From NCBI GenBank assembly GCA_023213395.1, contig CM041465.1, forward strand, positions 252,285,741-252,349,740: a stretch of 64,000 nucleotides of DNA, read 5' to 3'. Made by a program: the position numbers and the translations under genes. The notes under the pieces are model-generated. The model did no database searches. It saw only the letters and a program-made list of their open reading frames with translations, and was not told the origin of the DNA. Source of the stretch: Cycas panzhihuaensis (lineage: Eukaryota; Cycadophyta). This document shows positions 9,870 to 24,330 of the stretch, piece after piece (positions within the stretch are counted from its first letter, which is position 1; each line of letters opens with the position of its first letter).

Positions 9870-11610
9870 TTTTTAGGATCTAAATAAAGACTATGTAGTT
9901 GAAGAAATGAAGACCTCATTCCCAACTCGAGGTTCTCAGGAAGCCCACTAGCTAAATAAGGATATACAGCCTAATGAGGTAGGCAAACTTGGCACTTGAA
10001 ATGCTTATAGAGCTAAGATGCAAGAATTACTTTTCATTAAGTTTGAACCAATAGTACTGCATCTTCCTCTCAATGAAGAGCCCCTCTCATACTAAGAGGT
10101 TGTAAAACACACAGCTTGGAGGAATTCCATGAATGAAGAGTATTAATCTCTTATAAAAAAAGGTACATAAGAGCTCGTCAACCTACCACTTAGAAGAAAG
10201 GTAGTTTAAAACAAATAGATGAATAAAAATAAATATAGATCTAATGGCACCCTTGAAAAATATAAGGCAAGGTTGGTAATAAAGTGATTCACATAAAGGG
10301 AAGACATCAACTATACTGAAGTCTTTGCACCTACAACTAAGTGGCCCATAATCAAAATTCTTGTGGCCTTAATATCTCAACAGGGCTAGAAGATTTGCCA
10401 ACTCAATGTCAAAACTACATTTCTCAATGGTGATCTTGAAGAAGAAATCTACATAGCTCAACCTAAAGGATTTCATATTACTGGTCTAAAGCATAAGGTG
10501 TGCAAACTCAAAAAGTCCTTGTATGACCTTAAATAATCCCCTAGTGCTTGGTTTACCAAGTTGTCAGAAAGAATGAGGTAACTTGGATATGAGGTTTGTA
10601 ACTACCAGGATGTTGATACAACATTGTTCATCAAACACTAAAAACATAAAGTCACTTATCTTTTAATCTTTGTGGACGATATACTTATAACAGGGAATAG
10701 TGAACATGCAATTAACTAGTTAAAGAAGGACTTAGCTAAACATTCAAACTATCTGACCTTAGGTTAATAAAATACTACTTAGGGATTAAATTCACTCAGA
10801 AAAATATTAAAATATTTCTTTCTCAAAAAAAATACATCAACGATCTTTTAACGAAATTTCAGTTGGAAGATACTTGAACTATAGCCACTCCAATGGAACC
10901 CAATATCAAACTAACAGTTGATGGTAATGATTGAGAGGTGGACATAACACTTTATAGGCAATTTGTAAGTAGTTTCATCTATGCTACTAATACAAGACCT
11001 GATATTGCACACTTTGTCAGCATTCTTGCTCATTACATGACAAATCCTAAGCAGAATCACTAGCAGACAGAAGTACAAGTGTTGAGGTACCTTAAGATGA
11101 CCAGCAAATATGGTCTATTGTATGAACCCAATTCAAAGTTTAAACTATATGCATATATAGACTCAAACTTTGCCAGAGATAAAGGCATAAGGAGATCCAC
11201 ATTCAGGTACGTAACATTTCTTAGAACAACACCAATATCATGGAGATCTAGATGGTAGAAGATAATTGCTAATTCAACTGCCAAATCTGAATACATTACT
11301 GCTTTTGAGACTAGTAAGGAGGTGATATGACTTAGAAAATTATTAGAAACATTAAATATCACCCAAACAAGTCCTACTAGCTTTCGTATGAATAATCAAT
11401 CAATAATCCACATGGCAAAAAATCTTATGTTTCATGATCATACTAAATACATAAGTATGAAAGTCTACAAGATTTGAGAACTAGTTCATAATGGTACAAT
11501 TCAACTAGAGTACTGGCCCATAATAGATCAAATGGTTGATATCTTTACTAAACCACTGTAAAGGGTGATATTTGAACAGTTTTGTAGGTAGATCAACCTT
11601 CGGGCCTACA
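9870..11610 (+). pseudogene. pol: C2 reverse transcriptase and RNase H
   Basis: Plus-strand frames show the reverse transcriptase with [12 protein letters not shown] and [10 protein letters not shown] at about 10440-10540, FVDDILITGNS at about 10670-10700 with the catalytic aspartates kept, and the thumb region after it. RNase H follows at about 11060-11560: KYGLLYEPNSKFKLYAY, DSNFARDKGIRRST, STAKSEYITAFE and MVDIFTKPL. More than a dozen stops, mostly at glutamine or tryptophan positions, and some shifts break it. Confidence 0.85.
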
Positions 11611-12051
11611 TCTCTAACTAATTAGAGGAGATGATAATAGGGTCATCATACTCTATTCTATTTGTGAAAATCCCTTGTGGGTGCAAAAGAATAAGAGTAA
11701 GTCTCTACTCTATCCTATTTGTGAAAATCCCTTATGGGTACAAAAGGATAAGGGTTATACTATTCTTAGAAAATTGAAACCTATGAAAACCTAAAAAGGC
11801 ATGGGGGATGACCTAACGGTATATGGAGACTTAGCAGATTAAGTTGCACATTTAAGCTACTTGGTTATTAAGCTACATCAAGAGCCACCTTAGCCATTTT
11901 AATTTAAGAGGCTATAAATCTTAGAAAGTTCGTGGGATTTTATTTTCTATGATGATTTTTCCATAAAAGTGTCAATATAATAATGAGGCTCAAATGAAGA
12001 CGTCATAAAATAGATTTTATCATAATAACCTTTTACCATTAAGGGGGGGAT
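11611..12051 (+). other. C2 3' untranslated region with polypurine tract
   Basis: Between RNase H and the LTR. Two imperfect copies of a 60-odd bp unit (CTATTTGTGAAAATCCCTT with GGGT.CAAAAG) stand at about 11657-11750. AAGGGGGGGA at 12041-12050 next to the LTR is the polypurine tract. No ORF of interest. Confidence 0.65.
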
Positions 12052-12356
12052 TGATGGATGTTAATGCATCAAGGTCATTAGATTAATTATATGAAGGTGA
12101 CTTTAGGTTAGCTAAGTCACATAGTTAAATATAATTTTATTTATATTTAAATGTAATTTTGGGATTATGTTATTAAGCGAGAAACTCCTTTAGAAACCCT
12201 AATACATATCCTCTATTATATAAGGCTAAATATGAAAGGGAGAGTCATAATTCTCATCTCTCATTTTGCTCTTAATCTTGTTCTCTTCATTTTGCTGTTA
12301 TTATGTGCCATTACTTTAGTGTACTATAGTGTGGCAACTAGATCCTTCATCCAACA
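12052..12356 (+). repeat. C2 3' LTR
   Basis: 305 bp from TGATGGATG to CATCCAACA, with nearly matching inverted ends, preceded by a purine tract. It contains CCTCTATTATATAAGGC near 12210, a TATA-box-like promoter sequence in the usual LTR position. Immediately downstream the sequence becomes copia integrase of C3. Confidence 0.8.
12208..12228 (+). promoter_or_regulatory. Possible TATA box in C2 LTR
   Basis: TATTATATAAGGC lies about 130 bp before the LTR end, where plant LTR promoters usually carry a TATA box. Position and sequence are the only evidence. Confidence 0.4.
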
Positions 12357-12506
12357 GGAAGATCAAAATAGTTATAGAAATGATAAGATACATTCTTAAG
12401 TAAAAAGAACTAAGAAATAAATATTACGCTGAAGAATTAGGTACTTTTATTTATTTGTTAAATAGAAGTCTTATAAAAGTAATTAAGGGCTTAACTCCTA
12501 AAGAAT
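12357..12506 (+). pseudogene. pol: C3 integrase, left fragment
   Basis: A 150 bp plus-strand piece of the copia integrase core end: IVIEMIRYILK, then YAEELGTFIYLLNRS and LTPKELL. It stops at AGAAT (12502-12506), where C4 begins, and the same frame resumes after AGAAT at 60368-60372 with SHLKVFKCVTYTHIP. The two halves make one continuous integrase once C4 is set aside. Confidence 0.85.
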
Positions 12507-12694
12507 TATTAGACTAATATCCATTATAGTGTATCAGCATGCAAAGGCATCTTGGGAAGTAGTGGGATGCCATTAGCCGACTTTAAGCCACCTCAAGCTG
12601 ACAAGATAAGTTATGAATTTTAATTTATTATTTTTTAATATTTGACTAATGATTGGGTTGAGGTAGTCTCCCACTTCCCAAAAATCTATATATA

Positions 12695-12771
<77 letters not shown>

Positions 12772-12894
12772 TGGGTGTATCACCGTAGCATTTTTTTAAC
12801 ACTATCTTCAAATATATGAAAATATCGTTATGATGCTTCAATAATGGATTGATATATAAAGCTTTTAGATCTGCTCTATCCTCTGGAATCTATA
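12507..12894 (+). repeat. C4 5' LTR with expanded TA tract
   Basis: Starts TATTAGAC (a TG-to-TA change; the 3' copy has TGTTAGAC) and ends CTATA before the primer site. It is 388 bp against 325 bp for the partner. The excess is a TA tract at 12697-12769 that is only about 10 bp long in the 3' LTR (60234-60243). Confidence 0.9.
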
Positions 12895-12914
12895 TTTGGT
12901 ATCAGAGCACCCAG
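12895..12914 (+). promoter_or_regulatory. C4 primer-binding site (tRNA-Met)
   Basis: TTTGGTATCAGAGCACCCAG directly follows the LTR and is complementary to the 3' end of plant initiator tRNA-Met. It is the best-preserved site of this copia family in the window. Confidence 0.92.
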
Positions 12915-13680
12915 GTTGCTATCTAAAAAATGTACCTTTGACCTCCTTGTGAGATTCATGGTTCTTCTTTCATGTCATTTGGTATTTATATAGTATTACA
13001 TCGTGAATTATTAAAAATTAACCTTATAAAATTATTCATTATATCATTGATTTTTTATGCGTGTCTTCATTTGTTCTATGGTGGCTTAGTTTTCTTTTAA
13101 TTAACTATCTTCATCATGCTTCTACTCCTTATTAATCGATAAAAATTATGCCATATGACTATTTGTTCTGATCATGATTGAGTTCTCTACCTAATAGTGA
13201 AGATGGTTTGTTTTTCATCCCTCTGTGAGTGAGATATCTCACTTTAAGCATCAACCTCTTCATAGTTCTATAAAAACCCTACAGCCCATCTATATTATTC
13301 TATTTTTTATCTCATTTCTCAATTATTTTTTCTCAATTTTTTTCATAAGCTTAAATGCCCAATCTCTGCACCTGCATTACAGTGATTTCTAAGATCCTTT
13401 GGTGATCGATTTGATTATATTCATCAATCAAACCTTTATATTTGTGTTTATACATAGTTCGTCATTCCTCAGTCATTTCTCCCATTTCACTTTTTCTCCA
13501 TTTTTTTATTGGATGAGGAATGCCTAGATACTGCACTTGTCTCAGATCAATTCCTGAGAATTTTTTGGCCTCCAGTCAATCGATTAGATTGATTTCTCTA
13601 CCTCTATATGTATGTATTCTGTTAGTTTCCCATTCTCTATTTTTTAATCAGTTTAATGGTTTTTTGGAAAAAAAAAGAGT
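12915..13680 (+). other. C4 leader, first part
   Basis: About 770 bp of T-rich noncoding leader, loosely similar to the start of the C5 leader (28191-29080). It ends in an A-run (GGAAAAAAAAAGAGTATG) where the TA array begins. The ORF that starts at 13520 only extends through TA repeats and is not a gene. Confidence 0.65.
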
Positions 13681-14728
<1,048 letters not shown>

Positions 14729-15786
14729 AGATCCTAAAAGAGCTTAGTTGGTGAAGAAGTCAATTATCAACCTTTTCTCCTTGAGATCTTGGGAGTTAGT
14801 GTAGAAATCTCAATAACATCAAAACAACAATGAGCCCATGAAAGGAAAATTCTACACCAAATAATTTATTCTTGGCATTGATCCAAAAGCATAAGGAGTA
14901 ATACTTTTATTAAACCATGGAAATCTCCATTTAATGGTGGAGAAATCAACTAGCAAAAGAATGGTAAAATTACAAGGAATAAATGTTACAATTATACCAT
15001 AAGGGGGACTCAAACCCTCCAAATGCTTCTCCAAGGATGCTTCCCAAGTCAAGTCTCCAAGAACCACCTCTCCAACCTGTAGAAGGGCTCAATTTATAGA
15101 AAGAAACTTGAATTGCATGTTTAACAAGTGGCAATCATGCAAGTATAACTACTAACCACCAGAATGTGTGTTGCCCAAGTGGCCTTCATACAATTCTTAA
15201 AAAGTTGCAGCTTGTAATAGATCTTAACGTACTCTAATTTGGCTCATATTTGGTACACATATAGGAATGCATGTTCCCTTAGCTTCCTAAAATTTTTAGC
15301 TCATTTGGATGTCATTTGACTGTATTTTTATTCATTTAATAATAATATGTATTTGTTGTTTTTCTGCTGTCCAAGTGGCCTTCATGCAATTCTTAAAAGT
15401 TTCAGCTTATAACTGACCTTAACGGACTCCACTTTTGCTCAAATTTGGTACACATATAGGAACGCATGTCTCCTCCACGTCCTCAAAATTTTAGCTCATT
15501 TGGATGTCATTGGCCATATTTCTATTCATATAATTATAATATATAGTTTCTATTTTTTCTGCTAGCTGTGGGATTAGTTTTTATGCAAAGACAAGGCTTG
15601 AACTCTAATCAAATGATATTTTTTGAACCCCACCCCCACCTTTTTTACACATCTAGTGGGATGTGTCTTCTCCCTTTACACAAAATTTCATAGAATTTTG
15701 ATACCATTTGGCCATATCTCGTTTAATTATGCCAATGCCTAGCATTTTCCGCATCCTGTAAACATATGGTAGATCCTCCTGGATCA
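14729..15786 (-). repeat. G1 3' LTR
   Basis: Matches 20400-21453 throughout, with scattered substitutions and small indels. The outer end reads AGATCC where the 5' copy has TGATCC, merging into TA repeat; the inner end is GGATCA. Both LTR copies contain the same short minus ORF (14852-15067, 20523-20705). That follows from LTR duplication and does not show coding. Confidence 0.93.
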
Positions 15787-15802
15787 TGGCTCCCCCTTCC
15801 TT
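15787..15802 (-). promoter_or_regulatory. G1 polypurine tract
   Basis: On the minus strand AAGGAAGGGGGAGCCA abuts the 3' LTR, the expected place and composition for the plus-strand primer. Confidence 0.85.
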
Positions 15803-16100
15803 GGAAAATAGCCAACTCCTGTTTGGCTTAGAATTGGAGATGGGGGAAGTGTTGTTCTCCTTGTTGCCTACTAAACCACTTGGCCTTACTAGGCAATTTC
15901 CCTGCTACTCCAATCCTAAAAGATTCATGTATCTTATGTCTTGTTTTGGTAGATTTTCTCTCCAAGATACAATCTTCCTTGAGAGGCTCCTCACTTTCCA
16001 AATACAAATCATCAACTGAAGGTAAAGTGAACTGGTCCTGTTCCTCATCTAGCATGGAGGGATCAAAGAGTTTTAATTATTTATCATTTACTACTGAATA
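15803..16100 (-). pseudogene. pol: G1 pol C-terminus, possible decayed chromodomain
   Basis: The minus frame at 15828-16055 follows the integrase. After an acidic stretch (DDLYLESEEPLKE) it shows DCILERKSTKTRHKIHESF, then KAKWFSRQQGEQHFPHL. The spacing recalls the integrase chromodomain of plant chromoviruses (I-L-x-x-R ... T-R ... F-x-x-x ... A-x-W ... FPHL), which steers insertion to certain chromatin. Several hallmark residues differ, so this is tentative. The frame ends just before the polypurine tract. Confidence 0.5.
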
Positions 16101-16103
16101 TAT

Positions 16104-17130
16104 TTACATATAAGGTGGAAGATCAAGTTGGAAAGCATTGCCACCTACTTTTCTCAAAATCTTGAATGGTCCATACCTTATAGGTTTGAGTTTCTTGCCT
16201 TCTTCTTTTAACCTCTCCTTACTCAAGTATAACCATACTAAATCTCCTTCTTGAAAAGTGCACTCTTTCCTATGCTTGTCATGTCTTTCCTTGTACTTTT
16301 GTTGAGTCCTTAGAAGTTGATCATGTACTTCTTTATGAACTCTCTGGATCTTCTCCAAGTATCTTAAAGCCTTGTCATGCTCCTCCTTCTCTTTGACGGA
16401 TCCTTCCTTAGCTTGCATGGAAAACTCTAAGTCAAATGGACTTTGAGGTAAGTATCCCAAACAAACTTCAAAAGGTGCTTTAGAGTGTGATGCATGCATT
16501 GCTCTATTAAAAGCAAAATGTAGAAAAGCCAATGATTCATCCCACGTCTTTGGATGCTTGGAATTGTATCCCCTCAATAGATGTACCAAAGTTCTATTCA
16601 CTACTTGGTTTGTCCATCATTTGAGGATGGAAACTTGTACTCCTCTTCAATTTTGTATCCATCATCTCCCATAGTGACTTCCAAAATGATGAAAGGAATC
16701 AAGTGTCCCGATCTGAAATGATGGAAGAAGGCAAGCCAAAATTCTTCCATACATGCTCGAAGAATAATTCATTTGCTCTGTACTGTGATTGTCTTCTTAC
16801 AAGGTATTAGACATATCATTTTACTAAACCTATCTACAACAACAAAGAGATAATCATGTCCCTTCCTAGTCATGGGAAGTCCCCTAAAAATCAATGGAGA
16901 TACTTTCCCAAGGCCTAGTGGGAATAGGAAGTGGTGTATACAATCCTAATTTTCTAGAAGAAGGCTTAGAAGTATTACACATTACACATCCTTTTACATA
17001 TTTTTTACATCATTTTTCATTTTGGCCATACAACATATCTTCTCAAGTTTGCTAAAGTCTTCTCTATATGAAAGTGACCAACTACTTTAGAAGTATGGGC
17101 TTCTCTAAGCCACTTGATGTTGTCTCCTTT
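16104..17130 (-). pseudogene. pol: G1 integrase
   Basis: Minus strand. The N-terminal HHCC zinc region lies at about 16980-17110 (WLREAHTSKVVGHF followed by KTLANL). The catalytic core at about 16600-16980 is broken by stops. The frame at 16104-16601 (165 aa) is open: MNRTLVHLLRGYN, HPKTWDESLAFLHFAFN, SHSKAPFEVCLGYLPQSP, then the GPFKILRKVGGNAFQLDLP motif of the C-terminal GPY/F domain. This segment is typical of plant chromovirus integrases. The enzyme would insert the cDNA. Confidence 0.9.
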
Positions 17131-17224
17131 TGATAGAACATAGATTGCTCTCCTTTGAAAAGTAGACCATCCTTCCAAGCAATTTGGGAAGGTCTTCCTT
17201 TCGCTAGGTTCTCTAATTCTTCCT

Positions 17225-17700
17225 TCAAAGCTTCATCTTCATGGTACAAGTCTTTGTACTCTTCATGATGCATTGGTTCCACTGCGAACTCATAAGAGAA
17301 CTACAAACAAAAGTAGAAGAAGAAGTGGAACAAGGTGGTCTAGATAACATATCAACAATTTTGTTATTAGATCCATTTTTGTACTTAATTACAATATTGA
17401 ATTGTTGTAAATAACTCATCCACTTCATGTGTCTTGCTTCTTTGTAATTTACTTTGAGTTTGTAAAATTGAAGAGGCTTATGATCGGTATGAACTACAAC
17501 CTCTTTTCCGAGCAAGTATGACCTCCAATGCTTGCATGCTTGATGAAGTGCGAACATTTCGATCATATGTTGGGTAGTTCTTCACTTGAGGGTGAAGACT
17601 TACGAATGGTAAGCAATAGGCTTCCCATCTTGAATAAGGATGACTCCATCGTATTTCCACTTGCATCAGCTTCTACTTCAAAAGGCCTTTGCAAATTTGG
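17225..17700 (-). pseudogene. pol: G1 RNase H
   Basis: The minus frame at 17225-17566 shows EMFALHQACKHWRSYLLG, VVVHTDHKPLQFY and KYKNGSNNKIVDMLSR. The D of HTDHK and the final D of IVDMLSR are RNase H active-site positions. Ty3/gypsy RNase H follows reverse transcriptase directly, as here. The first catalytic aspartate region (about 17640-17680) is in another frame, so there is a shift. Confidence 0.88.
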
Positions 17701-17736
17701 CATTGCCAAAACCGGTGCTTCACAAATTTTCTTCTT

Positions 17737-18755
17737 TCAAAGAAGAAAGGCTTCTTCCTCCTTGGAACCCCAAGTAATCTTTCTACTAGATTTTGTCAAT
17801 CCATGTAGAGGTGCTGCAACCTGTGAGAAATGAAGAATAAACTTTCTCAAGTATTGATAAGCTCCTAAAAAACTTCTCACCTCTGTGATGTTTGTTGGCC
17901 TAGGCCATTTGAGGATGGCTTGAGTCTTGAGTGGATCAATACTCAACTTTCCTCCTCCAACCACAAAGCCTAAGAAGATCAAGTTCTCCTTGCCAAATTC
18001 ACAGTTCTTCACATTAAGCTTCAAATGATGCTTAGCCATAGTCTTTAAAACTTCTTCTATGTCGCAAATATTCCTCCCATGTGTTGTTGAAAATCAAAAT
18101 GTCATCAAGATAGACAACAACAAAATTATCCAAGTAAGGCCTTAACATTTCATTCATTAGCCTCATGAATGTTGCAGGAGCATTACACAATCCGAAAGGC
18201 ATAACCATCCATTCAAAGAGTCCTTGCTTTATTTTGAAGGCCGTCTTCCATGTGTCCTCCTCCTTGACCCTAACTTGGTGATAACCACTTTTAAATCAAT
18301 TTAGTGAAATAACAAGCATCTTTGAATTTGATCAAGCAAATCATCTATCTGAGGCAAAGGGTAGCAATTTTAATTGTAATTTTATTCAAAGCATGAAAAT
18401 CTATACACATTCTCCATCCTCCATCCTTCTTAGGCACCAAGACAATTGGTGACCCACAAGGTGAACATGAAGGTCTTATGACCCCTTGATCAAACAACTC
18501 CTCAACTTGCCTCTTTATCTCATTATTCTCTACAATGGAGTGCCTATACAAAGCAACATTAGGTAATGGTGCATCTCCTACAAGAGTGATTTCATGCTCT
18601 ATCTTTCTCTTTGGTGGAAGCCCATCAACCTGTTGAAATAGAATATCATACCTTGTCTTTAACTCCTCAATTTCCGGCATTTGTTTAGGTGATATAAGAA
18701 GAGTGTGAGTAGAAGGACCTTCTTCATCTCTTGGGTCTTCTTTTCTCCTTACCAT
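17737..18755 (-). pseudogene. pol: G1 reverse transcriptase
   Basis: Minus strand. 18345-18755 contains GLPPKRKIEHEITL, GVIRPSCSPCGSPIVLV, PKKDGGWRMCIDFHALNKIT. The catalytic YLDDILIF is read at about 18080-18130. 17737-18039 contains KNCEFGKENLIFLGFVV, PLKTQAILKWPRPTNITE, VRSFLGAYQYLRKFI and the thumb. All catalytic aspartates are visible, but at least one frameshift between 18345 and 18040 separates the parts. Confidence 0.92.
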
Positions 18756-19051
18756 TAAGATGAGAATTTACCACATGCATTGATCATCCTTTTTGCTTGA
18801 GTAAATGAAATTAATGCTATCTTATCCAAGTGCTTCTTTGTGGCCTTTATGATGAAGCCCTTGTTATCCTTCATCAATCGATACTTTCTATCCTTCGATA
18901 GAAGAGTGCATCTCGATCCCACAAGTAGGGACTCCCAAGCACAACATGGCATACATCCAGTGGCACCACATCACATATTACTTCATCAACAAAATCATTA
19001 GTGATGGAAAATTTAAGTGTACATTGCTTTGATATTTGCATTTCCACATCT

Positions 19052-19300
19052 TTATGGATCCAACCAAGAGGATATGGGTGAGGGTGAGGTAGTTACCAAC
19101 CCAATGCTCTTTACCAAACTTTCTGAGATCAAATTCTTTTGGCTCCCCGGATCTATAATGGCACCAATCATTCTATTTCCTACTTGAAGCTTCAAGTGAA
19201 ATAGTTCCTCCTGTAGCATCATCTTCATAATTTGTAAGTAGAGTGACCTTCTCTTCTTCTCCTTCACTTTGAATCTCCACCTCAGAAAGTAGTGCTTTCC
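19052..19300 (-). pseudogene. pol: G1 aspartic protease
   Basis: The minus frame reads LQVGNRMIGAIIDPGSQKNL. The retropepsin active site is normally D-S/T-G; here serine has become proline (D-P-G), so activity would be lost. ISESLVKSIGL follows, as usual for plant gypsy proteases. It lies between the gag zinc knuckle and reverse transcriptase. Confidence 0.85.
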
Positions 19301-19348
19301 TTTTTTCCTTCTTTCTTAATTCCATATCGTTGATATGCTTGACTTTAG

Positions 19349-20356
19349 TTACGGATGCAACTTCCAACACTTTGCTGTAATATGACCACTAATATCATAA
19401 TGCTCACAATAGTTAGAACTTTTAACAAAATTAGTTCTTTTCTTCTTTCCTTCTTGCCTTTTAGATGAGTGCAATTTAGGATTCTTTTCATACTTATTAG
19501 AAGTAAAAATAGAATCTTTAGACATGAATGTAGATTTCTTACTTTTACTTTCTATTGCCATAGCCATCCTACTTGCTTCTCCAATGGATTGAACCTTAAA
19601 AAGCCTTAGTTCCTTCCTTATGTATTCATGTAATCCTCCAATGAATTTCATAAGAGTGACATGTTCATCCATATTAATACCAAGTAGCATGTCATGCCTA
19701 AAAAATAAAGAAGTATACTCTTGGACACTTACACCTCTCCTTGGCGTAAATATTGCCAAGTAACCCATTGGTCTTCCTCATGACCTATGGGGTAGAATTG
19801 CTTCTTTATTATTTTCTTAAAATCCCTCCATGAAAAAGAAGATACATCATGAGTCTTTAAATATGCATTCCACCATGTCAATGCATGTTTACACAACTTG
19901 AGCCTAGCAAGTGAAAGTTTTTGAGCATTACTATAAGCATAGATTGTGAAGTAGGTTTCAAGTTGATCCAACCAATGGTCCAACTTTTCAAAGATTTACC
20001 TCTCCATCATAAGTTGGAATATCCAACTTTGCCTCCACCTTGAAGGGTTGATGAGATGAAGTACCCTTGCTTTCTTCAAAAGAGTGCTTTAAGGTCTCCT
20101 CCTCTTTCTTTTCATGGTCATGGTCATATGTGGATCCTCCTTCAAATTTCTTCTCTTTGCCTTTTCCTTTGACTAGAGGTAGAAGGTGGGTCATCATTTG
20201 CATCAAGGCTTCTACGTTCTTCTCAAGCTTCTCAAATCTAATTTCTCCATCTTCTTTTTCAGCCATGGTGCTTGGATTCTTTCTTTGTCTTCTTGGTGAT
20301 TGCAACACAATAAAGTCTTCACCTTTCTCTTTGTATCCTTTCCTTGTTTGTACCAT
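19349..20356 (-). pseudogene. gag: G1 gag
   Basis: Starts at ATG 20356 (MVQTRKGYKEKGEDF), only about 24 bases downstream of the primer site. A coiled, charged N-terminus (MAEKEDGEIRFEKLEKNVEAL) is followed by LDIPTYDGEVN. After a frame break near 19985 comes DHWLDQLETYFTIYAY and LTWWNAYLK, the Retrotrans_gag core. After another break near 19740 come the SVQEYTSLF helix region and a knuckle, CEHYDISGHITAKC, whose second cysteine is tyrosine. Gag builds the particle and binds RNA. Two shifts divide it into three ORFs. Confidence 0.9.
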
Positions 20357-20379
20357 TCAAGTCCCTACAACAAAGATCA

Positions 20380-20397
20380 GAGGCTCTGATACCAAAA
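20380..20397 (-). promoter_or_regulatory. G1 primer-binding site
   Basis: TTTTGGTATCAGAGCCTC on the minus strand, three bases from the LTR end GGGATCA. It is complementary to initiator tRNA-Met, which chromoviruses as well as copia elements use. Confidence 0.9.
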
Positions 20398-20399
20398 TA

Positions 20400-21453
20400 T
20401 GATCCCAAAAGAGCTTAGTTGGTGAAGAAGTCAATTTTCAACCTTTTCTCCTTGAGATCCTGGGAGTTAGTGTAGAAATCTCAATAACATCAAAACAACA
20501 ATGAGCCCGTGAAAGGAAAATTCTACACCAAATAATTTATTCTTGGCATTGATCCAAAAGAATGAGGAGTAATACTTTTATTAAACCATGGAAATCTCCA
20601 TTTAATGGTGGAGAAATCAACTAGCAAAAGAATGGTAAAATTACAAGGAATAAATGTTACAATTATATCATAAGGGGGACTCAAACCCTCCAAATGCTTC
20701 TCCAAGGATGCTTCCTAAGTCAAGTCTCCAAGAACCACCTCTCCAACTTGTAGAAGGGCTCAATTTATAGAAAGAAACCTAAATTGCATGTTTAACAAGT
20801 GGCAATCATGCAAGTATAACCACTAACCACCAGAATGCATGTTGTCCAAGTGGCCTTCATACAATTCTTAAAACATTACAGCTTGTAACAGATCTTAACG
20901 TACGTCTAATTTGGCTCAAATTTAGTACATGTATAGGAACGTATGTCCCCTCAGCTTCCTCAAAATTTTAGCTCATTTGGATGTCATTTGACTGCATTTT
21001 TATTCATTTAATAATAATATGTATTTGCTATTTTTCTGCTGTCCAAGTGGCCTTCATGCAATTCTTAAACGTTGTGGCTTGTAACTGACCTTAACGGACT
21101 CCAATTTAGCTCAAATTTGGTACACGTATATGAACCCATGTCTCCTCCACTTCCTCAAAATTTTATCTCATTTAGATGTCATTTGGCCATATTTCTATTC
21201 ATATAATTATAATATATATTTTCTATTTTTTCTGCTAGCTGTGGGATTAATTTTTATGCAAAGGCAAGGCTTGAACTCTAATCAAATGATATTTTCTAAA
21301 CCTCACCTTTTGTGCACATCTAGTGGGATGTGTCTTCTCCCTTTACACAAAATTTCATAGAATTTTGATACCATTTGGCCATATCTCGTTTAATTATGCC
21401 AATGCCTAGCATTTTCCGCATCCTGTAAACATATGGTAGATCCTCCTAGATCA
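20400..21453 (-). repeat. G1 5' LTR
   Basis: 1,054 bp from TGATCCC to AGATCA (plus orientation). The outer edge at 21453 meets TA repeat at once. It matches 14729-15786. Confidence 0.93.

Positions 21454-24330
<2,877 letters not shown>

Larger units (their letters stand above)
9690..12356 (+). mobile_element. C2: 5'-truncated Ty1/copia retrotransposon
   Basis: Plus-strand copia remains: linker, reverse transcriptase, RNase H, a 3' region with a polypurine tract (about 12041-12050) and an LTR (12052-12356). Gag, protease and most of integrase are missing. The reverse transcriptase (FVDDILITGNS) and the LTR differ from the C1/C4/C5/C7 family, so it is a different lineage. It lies directly against the left piece of C3 integrase, so it inserted into C3 and its left part was later lost. 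Confidence 0.75.
14729..21453 (-). mobile_element. G1: complete-structure Ty3/gypsy retrotransposon, chromovirus-like
   Basis: 6.7 kb minus-strand element with two LTRs of about 1.05 kb (14729-15786 and 20400-21453), a tRNA-Met-type primer site, and gag, protease, reverse transcriptase, RNase H and integrase in Ty3/gypsy order. It lies inside TA repeat on both sides, so its target duplication would be TATAT-like and cannot be told apart from the array. The LTRs are very similar by eye, and the interior has relatively few stops, so it is one of the younger insertions. It is still broken by several stops and shifts. Confidence 0.93.

Noticed and set aside
14852-15067. Minus ORF of 71 aa with a near-identical copy at 20523-20705
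   Set aside because: Both lie at the same place in the two G1 LTRs. They are alike because LTRs are copied from each other, and they lack any domain.
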